Assembly (NCBI GenBank): GCA_020881915.1
Contig: JAJFPB010000004.1
Location: 3,410,001 to 3,474,000, forward strand
Length of the DNA: 64,000 nt
Direction: 5' to 3'
Source of the DNA: Paramyrothecium sp. XJ0827
Lineage: Eukaryota > Ascomycota > Sordariomycetes > Hypocreales > Stachybotryaceae
Both the position numbers and the translations under genes were made by a program. Positions within the stretch are counted from its first letter, which is position 1. Each line of letters starts with the position of its first letter. Positions 57,190 through 64,000 of the stretch are shown piece by piece. The notes beneath the pieces were generated by a model that was given only the letters and a program-made list of their open reading frames with translations, made no database searches and was not told where the DNA came from.

Positions 57190-58410
57190 ATGCTACAAAC
57201 CTTGGACCACCTCTACATGACGACCATAACGCAAACCAACCATTCGGAGAGCGGAATACCGCAGTTGCATTACCAGAATCACCAGGCCATGTCGTCGCCG
57301 TGGAAGAAACAGCCGGAGGATGTCGTCGACTGCGTGCTGAAGCGTGCAGAGGTCAGCAAGGTACGTTAACGTTGCCCACTCCCGACTCTGGCCCTCGCCG
57401 GGGCGACCGCTCACGATGGAAAATGCTGACTGGCAATTTTACAGATTGCACGCCGCTTGCAGAATCGCCTCGCCCTCGCCCAGTTCAAGACCAAGCATGG
57501 CTGGGAAGACCTCACCCTCGATACCATCGAGCCCAAGGTCGAGGAGGAGATGCGGCGCAAGCGCCTCGTCGACGGCGACGTCCTCTCCGACTCGTCATCG
57601 AGCGCCTCCGACCTCCCGTACCCATCCCGAGGCACACTGATGAGCTCCCCGCTCAAGGCGCCCCTATTCTCAGATGCTGTCGGCTCGAGTAACGGCAGCT
57701 CGGGACACAGGAAGCGCACATACTTTGCCTCGTTCGACCCCAACTCAAGCCCCAGCAAACGCTTCCGTGAAACACCCACGCACAAGTCCTTCTCCAACAC
57801 GGCAACGTGGAAGGCCAGCCATCAGCTCGCGCAATCATCGCCTATCAAGCCACGCAGGCAGCAGCACTTTACCACCTCGGGCGGTCCCGATGTCTCCTTC
57901 TTCCAGCAGCGCCTAATGACGAATGAGCTCACATCACCAAACTACGCCGCCCCATCGGACGATGATGATGATCTGCTCCCGGCGCATTCATTCAACGTGC
58001 GCTCGTCGCCACCTCGCACACCTCCGATGCAGACCCGTTCCCTTGCAGCTCGGCGAAGCAAAGACACCCTGGTCACACCCGGACGCAAGACTGGAGAAGA
58101 AGGCGCAGATTTATTGCTCTACCTAGCCGCATCACCATCGCCAGCCGTAGCGTCCAAGACCAGAATGGAACCTCCCTCGACTCCGCCGCCGAAGAACTCG
58201 AAGCTGGATTTGCCATCGTCCATGATGACCACGCCCGGCGGGGGTAATCTCTTCCCGAACACACCTGGACAAGGCTTTGACTTTGCCGACTTTGTCAACA
58301 TCACACCCAGCCCAGCACAGAAGCCCTGGAAGACTCCAGTGTCGCTATCGGCGCGCACACCACTGAGCGTAGCCCGAAGACGATTGACGTTCGATGAACC
58401 CCTCGTCTAG
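57190..58410 (+). CDS. WHI5: WHI5/NRM1-type G1/S transcription repressor
   Basis: Yeast Whi5 and Nrm1 hold SBF and MBF inactive at the G1/S transition. Two exons, 57190-57360 and 57445-58410, give 378 residues. The family's conserved helical core is split by the intron: VLKRAEVSK joins IARRLQNRLALAQFKTKHGW at about residues 49-77. The rest is disordered and Ser/Pro-rich, with many candidate CDK sites (SSPSKR, SSPPRTPP, TPGRK). Near the end, LLLYLAASPSP (about 285) and GFDFADFVNITPSP (about 333-346) look like short binding motifs, the latter at the position of the GTB motif. Whether it is closer to Whi5 or Nrm1 cannot be settled here; filamentous fungi often have a single member. The intron has a GTACGT donor and a GCTGAC branch. 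Confidence 0.8.
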
Positions 58411-61400
58411 CAGCCTCTGGCTGCAAGGTGGATTTTCCGCGTGGCTGAACTTTTATTCCCTTTGTACATGATACCACGACAGTACACAGCTCAATTTCCA
58501 GCGCATGCCCGGCGCCTACGATTTGGCGCTCCACACATGCTCAAGCACACATGGGCGTATTATAATTACGCTCACTACACTGTACAAGAAGACTTTGACA
58601 TTTTGGGCTTTTTTTTTTGTTCCTGGGGAGGGGGAAGGCGATAAGGGCATATGATTTTTATTCCCAACCAATATGGTGAAGGGAGGTGGTGTTACAGGGC
58701 TTGGACTGGATATTTCTTTGTCGTTCTGAACGGAGCGCCACCAGGGAGGGTGGAATCTGTAGGCTGGACTGAAAGGACAGTGGCACAATTGATGGATTCA
58801 TTTGATCTGTTGGCACAGCACCCAGAGTCGGGGCCCCTGGTCTCGGGCCAATTCCTCCATGTCCTCTTTTTTTCTTTGTCCTTGACGCAAACGTGTACGC
58901 ATCCCTGCTAGCGCGTCAGGACGAGTAATTTACGCGTCTTCCGAAGGGTTATTCGCGTTCATCTCGCGTTGCCCACGCGTCAGACTTTAATGAGTTTTGT
59001 AGCCAATGGGAGATCTAGATCGCCAGACGGCGCGATGCTCATGATGTCATGTCGTGATCTAAAGACAGTTCTAGCTTGAGCTTTCGTGGGGTTAAAAGGT
59101 GATTATTCTGTAACAATCAGTCATCCGTATTGCAACGTCGATGCGGAAAGGACAGAACTCTATTGACCCTAGTTGCTGTGGTTTTGATGCTGCCCGTTTA
59201 AAACGCATTGCGTCCCTCTTTCGGACAAGCTCGGTTTCGGTGACGGGGGGCATAGTCCATGGGCCAGAGAGGCAGCCGCGTTTTCACAAGCAGGCTGACA
59301 GATAGAGAGAGATACAGAGGGTTACGGCAGACTCTCTTCCAATTGTCTTTTCTGCTAGTTCCAGCCAATAGTACCAAGTGAATCAAGTTCGTTCTCCATG
59401 TAGCCAAGGGTGCGGATACTAGGCATGGCTTGCACGTTAGCCTCCAGGCCAGACAGGATCGATCCCACATTAGGGTTTCCACGCGTCGAGCTGCTGCGTT
59501 TGTGACGCCGGCGGCAGCGTAATATGCTCGTGTTGACCGGCTTTGCTACTCACGTAGAAATCGTCTCTGTTCTTTCTTCACGCTGGTGGTTGAGGTTGGG
59601 CCAGAGAAGCTACTGTTGGAGGTGCAGAGTGACTCTAGACTGATGGGTTTCCCAGTTCTCGGGCAGCTCGCAGTCGTTTGGTGGCAGATGCGGGGACAAC
59701 ATGTTGGTGTTATTTGCCACGAAAGACTTCCCCTTGTTCCCTGGAATGACCAGAAAAGTGACTCTTTCCTGGTGCCCCATTTGAGTACTAGACACCGGTC
59801 ACGAGATGGGCTGGTGCCAACTGGTTGGTCGTCGAGTTCACAGAAAAGACCTGCGACAAGTACTGGGTCATCTCGTCACTAGTTTCAGCTTCACAACCGA
59901 GCTAGCTACATCGAAGGAATAGTCCCATTCTGCGACATGCATTCGTGTCTATCAACAGACAATGTTTGAACCTGAGCTCTAACGTCCTGTTTTGCAGACC
60001 ATGTCTAGCTTATGTTACTACAGTTTCCATATGTGAGCCACACATGAGAGTGACCGTGGCACTGCTGGCGTCATAGATCTGTTGATGGGTGTGAACAATT
60101 CTCTTGTCAATGTTCCATGAGTCAGCTACTGCTAGGCCTCGCAAATATTTTAAGTTGTATGCCGGACTAAGGCATATGCTTCGTCGACGCCAGCTAGCCA
60201 GGTGCCCAGGTATGGCCGTGGGTGAGTTAGAATGAGACTGAGGCGAAGTCAAACTATACTGCCAGCTAAGTCCAAGAATGAGAGAAACGTCTAGGACGCT
60301 TCGAGGCGATGGTTCACAGAGGGACTGGTTGGTTTGATTCAACTGAATCTTGAGAGCTGGATATGAGCACTCGGCGTGGCCTGTGTAGTCCTGGATGCGA
60401 ACACCTACATGCAGCGTACCACACGAGAAACCGAAAAATCCGGTCACACACCCGGAACGCCGTGGCTAATCTTAGGGCTGGTACAGGCCGCTGGATAGGT
60501 GCTGATGACAGTGCAGGAGAGGTAATTGCTCGCGAGGACATTGGCAGGTATCTCCGGTACCTCGTTGAGATAAAGTTCATGACCGCACCCAGATAGAGGT
60601 CGTGAGTTGCCCGCGATTGACCCCTCGATCATCGAAGCGCAGGCATAGTGGGGAGTCGGTGGTCACGGGGGTGCTTCTTAAGAAGGCTCTCTTGGATAGA
60701 AGTAGGAGGTTATGTTTTGGTGATACACATGTTTGGATGTTCGAAAGGGATATGAGTTGGGGGAAAAGATTAGGGGCGCGCTCCCGCGTAGAACACGAGT
60801 ATAGGATAGCATCCATTATAAGACAAAATCGAGTTCATTCAGAACTCGCAGCACCCGGCAAAGAGCAATAGGATCAGGTCATTTGTGATGGCTGGCGACT
60901 GTCCACTTGCCATGAGACCGGGTACATTAACAGACAGACCAGGTTCTCATATCAAAGGCCCTCAGTACCTTACTCCTTCTGCACCTCAAGATTGATACGA
61001 AATGGATTATCACAGGCTTATGTTTATAATATCTCAGGATCATTGCAGGTCAGCTGCTTCAAACCAGTTGTTGATCACATTTCGCATTCAGACATTGAAG
61101 CAAGTCATGTCAAACATTCTACCACACATGAGTCCCATGGCAGTGTATATGCCTTATATGCATGTATAAATATATGTTATTATTACAACATAAGGACCAA
61201 TCAATTCGACGGCGACATATCAATCTTGAAGAATTCTTGGCATTTTTTCATCTTTGCTCAACGAATGTTGTACAACTGACAGACACCTCTCAGCTAGTTT
61301 GGGTATATACGAGATGTTCCGACGATAACACATGACAACGTCCATAACGTCGTTTCCTTCTGCCCCCTCCCCCTTCACATACACAGTCACGTTGACGTGA

Positions 61401-61669
61401 CCGACAAACCAGGCATCGCGGCGATGGGCTGCCTCCCCCCTTTTCCACTTTGAAACATAACCACTGAATAAGCATTACTCCACGCCCCGCGTGTCCTGTT
61501 GGGTCTCTCCTCCACCAGTTCCCCTGCATTGAGTCCATGACGAAGCAGCAGGTGGTCATGGCAATGCTCCATAAACTCCCATGCAATCAATCTCCACCAA
61601 TGTTTTTGTGTTGTTACCAAGTAATCCCGTCCCCGCTCGTTCTCAACTGAGGCCACCGCACCTGGCAGG
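58411..61669. other. 3.3-kb gene-poor region between convergent genes
   Basis: No gene is supported. Frames at 58651-58911, 59586-59882 and 60010-60632 lack family signals or consistent splicing. The part at about 61000-61280 is AT-richer than its flanks, consistent with 3' sequence. Confidence 0.45.
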
Positions 61670-63850
61670 CTACATTGCCATGCCGATGCCGTTGCTCTTG
61701 CGAAGTTTCGCTCTCGGTTTGCCTCCGGTAGACCGCGTCGAGTCCGCCCTCTTCGCCACGGCCGGCCCTACGTCCGGTCCGGGTTCGCTCCAGTCGCCGG
61801 TGCTGACGCTCCTGATGCTGCCGCTGCTGCTCACGCTACTCACGCCGCTGGTGTACTTGGTAGTCATGGTCGACCCGAGCGTCAGCGACGGCGCCTTCGC
61901 ATGCTTGAGGCTCGGCATCTGAGCGATGTCGCTCTCCGTTGGAAGCGAACGACTTTCGATTTCCAGGTCGAAGGGGTCCGACCTGAACTTGTTGCGCCTC
62001 GTCGCTAGCGAGTCGAAACTCTGGTGCGAACGATACGCTGATCTCCCTCCCGCGCTACTAGCGGTGCTCTGCGGTCTTGACCCTCCGCTCCCGCTCATCG
62101 TTCGTCCCCGTGACCGTTGCACGTCGGTAACATATGAGTTCTGGGGTGGCACGGTCGACGCCGGCGGCTGCACGCCACCTGCGTCAAAGGAGAAGGAGTT
62201 TGGCCCGCCATGAAGGCTTCGCCGTGGCTGTGCCGGTACGGCGTTCATGTCTGAAAAGGGGTCCATAAAGGCAGAGTTGCGCAGATCAACAGTCAGTGGC
62301 CCCAGGAAACGGTCTCTCGAATTCGCACTCCCGTGGCTGCTTCCTCTGCTGCGCCTGCGCTGGGCCTCTTGCTCGTCGATGTCGATGAGTCCGCGGAAAT
62401 CCTGTTGGTTATCTTGGCTGCGCGGCACGTTGGGGTACCTGCCGCTGGCGCCGAATTGCTGATTTCGCACGCGCCAGTTGAACTTGGCATCCTCGCCCAG
62501 CCGGGTCCACCAATCGCGATATCGATCTTTCGCCGTCAGGATACCGCCCGCGCCGGCGGTCATGGGAGGCGCGCCATACGGCCCCGGCTCGTCCATGTAA
62601 GGTGTCGGGCCCATGTTCATGTTCATGTTGCCACCGGGTTGGTTATTTCCAAACTTCTTACCAAAACTCCTAAAGTTGTTGGATACAGCCGCCGCAATCT
62701 TTTCGGAACGTGGCGTCGGACCAACCGAGTCGTTATCGAATTCATAGGCCCCGGCCTTTTCCACGTTTGGTGGCATCGTCAGGGGCGTTAATAATGTGCT
62801 CCTCCGCCTCTTTAGAGATCTCTTCCTCCACAGCCATATCAGGAAAGCTATCAAGGCGATTGCAGCAGCAGCGCCGACGCTGCTTCCGATGATGACGCCT
62901 CTCGAGGGCATGCCGTTTGCGCCATCCATAAAGCCAGCCGGCGCCTCCCCGTTTTCACGTGCGCCTCCTTCACGATCGGGCTGAGCGGGACCTGAGCCGC
63001 GTCCAATGGAATCATCCAGTCCAATGGTGGTAATGAGACCGTTGCCCAGTGTGGTGGGCTGCCCCAGTTCGGCCTCGGCAGTGGTTGGAAGGACCGGGGG
63101 CTGTGACGGCTCTGCTGGAAGAGCCACGGACGGCTCTGCCGAAGGGGCAACTGATGCTATGTCCGATGACGGAGCGGGGAAGGGGGCTGCTGTTGCAGTT
63201 GTTTCCTGGGATGGTGCCGAAGGAGTAGATGGTGCAGGCGCCGGGACTATGGTCTCGGTAGATGTAGGTGCCTCAGCGCTGGGTGTAGCAGTCTGGCTTG
63301 GCGGGGATGGCGGTGGTGAGCTTTGAGAAGATGCAGGTTGCGCCGGCGGTGGTGGTGGCGGAGGAGCGGGTGGGATCGAAGTCGCCTCGGGAGGCGGCCG
63401 GGAAGATGATGAAGAAGATGATGAGGACGACGAGGATGAGGATGAGGAGGATGATTGAGTTGCCTGGTCCGGCGGAGGAGGCGGTTGGTCAGGTTTTCGG
63501 TCTCCTCTACCTGGCGGGCCGTTGCCATTCCCGTTGCCATTCCCGTTCCCATTCCCGTTCCCGTTCCCATTGCCGTTGCCGTTGCCGTTGCCAGGGCCTC
63601 GTCCAGGGCTGTCGGGTCGGCCAGGCGGCTTCTTATCGTCCTCTGGGCCAGATGGCTCTGGTGGATTAGGTTCAGATGTGGGAGCTGGAGGCTCCTCGGG
63701 GGCCGGAGGAGCAGAAGGTTCAGGCTCCCTTTCCGGTTCTTCTGTTGCAGTCGGCTGCTGGTCGTTGCCAGGAGGCGCCCGGCGCGGTATGGCTGTACAT
63801 TGCTTCCCGTTGATGGAGGTGATGAACGCTCCCTCGGGGAGGTTAGACAT
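61670..63850 (-). CDS. single-pass membrane protein with Pro/Ser-rich and Gly-Asn repeats
   Basis: I do not recognise a named family. One exon gives 726 residues. Residues 1-317 are low-complexity: Pro/Glu-rich, then about twelve Gly-Asn units (87-110), proline runs and a run of 18 serines (133-150). One membrane span follows at about 318-341 (GVIIGSSVGAAAAIALIAF) with a basic stop-transfer (WRKRSLKRRR). The cytosolic part (about 350-726) has a more ordered segment, DRYRDWWTRLGEDAKFNWR, and ends in a Ser/Arg-rich tail. The layout resembles fungal wall-stress sensors, but there is no clear N-terminal signal peptide and no cysteine-rich WSC domain. It could be a type III membrane protein. Function unknown. 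Confidence 0.75.
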   Translation of the reverse strand: MSNLPEGAFITSINGKQCTAIPRRAPPGNDQQPTATEEPEREPEPSAPPAPEEPPAPTSEPNPPEPSGPEDDKKPPGRPDSPGRGPGNGNGNGNGNGNGNGNGNGNGNGNGPPGRGDRKPDQPPPPPDQATQSSSSSSSSSSSSSSSSSSRPPPEATSIPPAPPPPPPPAQPASSQSSPPPSPPSQTATPSAEAPTSTETIVPAPAPSTPSAPSQETTATAAPFPAPSSDIASVAPSAEPSVALPAEPSQPPVLPTTAEAELGQPTTLGNGLITTIGLDDSIGRGSGPAQPDREGGARENGEAPAGFMDGANGMPSRGVIIGSSVGAAAAIALIAFLIWLWRKRSLKRRRSTLLTPLTMPPNVEKAGAYEFDNDSVGPTPRSEKIAAAVSNNFRSFGKKFGNNQPGGNMNMNMGPTPYMDEPGPYGAPPMTAGAGGILTAKDRYRDWWTRLGEDAKFNWRVRNQQFGASGRYPNVPRSQDNQQDFRGLIDIDEQEAQRRRSRGSSHGSANSRDRFLGPLTVDLRNSAFMDPFSDMNAVPAQPRRSLHGGPNSFSFDAGGVQPPASTVPPQNSYVTDVQRSRGRTMSGSGGSRPQSTASSAGGRSAYRSHQSFDSLATRRNKFRSDPFDLEIESRSLPTESDIAQMPSLKHAKAPSLTLGSTMTTKYTSGVSSVSSSGSIRSVSTGDWSEPGPDVGPAVAKRADSTRSTGGKPRAKLRKSNGIGMAM
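63402..63457. repeat. GAT/GAG/GAA triplet repeat (poly-serine coding)
   Basis: Triplets of the GAT/GAG/GAA kind repeat on the plus strand and encode the 18-serine run of the minus-strand membrane protein. Mixed serine codons suggest selection for the residue rather than recent slippage. Confidence 0.7.
63519..63593. repeat. hexanucleotide repeat (Gly-Asn coding)
   Basis: CCGTTG, CCATTC, CCGTTC and similar six-base units repeat about twelve times and encode the Gly-Asn run of the minus-strand membrane protein. The units vary at the third codon position. Length differences between strains are likely. Confidence 0.8.
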
Positions 63851-64000
63851 GGCGAGTCAATCTTGGGTCGCCAGTACTCTTCGCAGAAGAGGTGAAGAAG
63901 AGGGTATTATTCTTTAAACAGAATTCGAATTCGGTGACGCTGGGCAGTGTCCGGCTGCGCGAATGGAAAGTGATGTCGAGAGGTGACCAGGCGAGAGGAG

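Noticed and set aside
60010..60632. Two overlapping minus-strand frames with several cysteines, possible small secreted protein
   Set aside because: No signal peptide and no splice pair joins the frames convincingly.
63455..63917. Plus-strand frames rich in Pro-Phe or Ala-Val repeats
   Set aside because: They are antisense readings of the Gly-Asn and poly-Ser repeats of the membrane-protein gene.

Overview
The window is nuclear DNA of a filamentous ascomycete, most likely a Sordariomycete of the Hypocreales type. Three things point there: spliceosomal introns mostly 48-75 nt long with fungal branch sites (CTAAC/CTGAC), Zn2Cys6 fungal regulators, and a set of conserved fungal housekeeping genes separated by long intergenic spaces. 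I cannot name the species. I assigned 18 protein-coding genes; exon joins were read by hand from splice signals and family continuity, and every spliced CDS has a length divisible by three. I found no tRNA or rRNA gene, no CRISPR array and no intact transposon.

Layout. 1-3.3 kb: gene-free. 3.3-6.2 kb (-): SEC24, a COPII cargo adaptor. 8.9-9.4 kb (+): a small single-pass membrane protein whose last intron begins over an apparent stop codon. 10.2-12.2 kb (-): a Zn2Cys6 regulator. 12.2-16.8 kb: gene-poor. 16.8-21.1 kb (-): MSN5/exportin-5 in 11 exons. 22.2-23.5 kb (-): DPH7 (diphthamide pathway), divergent from a DUF1917 protein (24.5-25.6 kb, +). 26.0-26.6 kb (-): NAA30 (NatC), divergent from LRO1 (27.7-29.6 kb, +). 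30.4-32.1 kb (+): LDB17. 32.8 kb: a short, extremely AT-rich island. 35.1-38.0 kb (+): SLM1. 38.9-40.0 kb (+): GAR1. 40.5-42.8 kb (-): an MFS transporter with a very long cytosolic tail. 44.9-45.9 kb (+): a short-chain dehydrogenase, with a Zn2Cys6 regulator (45.9-47.8 kb, -) ending 32 bp beyond it. 48.4-49.3 kb (-): phosphatidylserine synthase. 50.4-52.9 kb (-): a metzincin-type metallopeptidase with a jacalin-like tail. 52.9-57.2 kb: gene-poor. 57.2-58.4 kb (+): a WHI5/NRM1-type G1/S repressor. 58.4-61.7 kb: gene-poor. 61.7-63.9 kb (-): a single-pass membrane protein with Gly-Asn and poly-Ser repeats.

How the genes relate. Most are unrelated housekeeping functions: membrane traffic (SEC24, LDB17, SLM1), nuclear export (MSN5), lipid synthesis (LRO1, CHO1), RNA modification (GAR1) and protein modification (NAA30, DPH7). 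The only stretch resembling an accessory unit is MFS transporter - dehydrogenase - Zn2Cys6 regulator at 40.5-47.8 kb. Several intergenic regions carry short palindromic TACCT/AGGTA islands. I did not find a convincing new multi-gene system; the best leads are those islands, the gene-poor gaps, the stop-overlapping intron and the long GAR1 introns.
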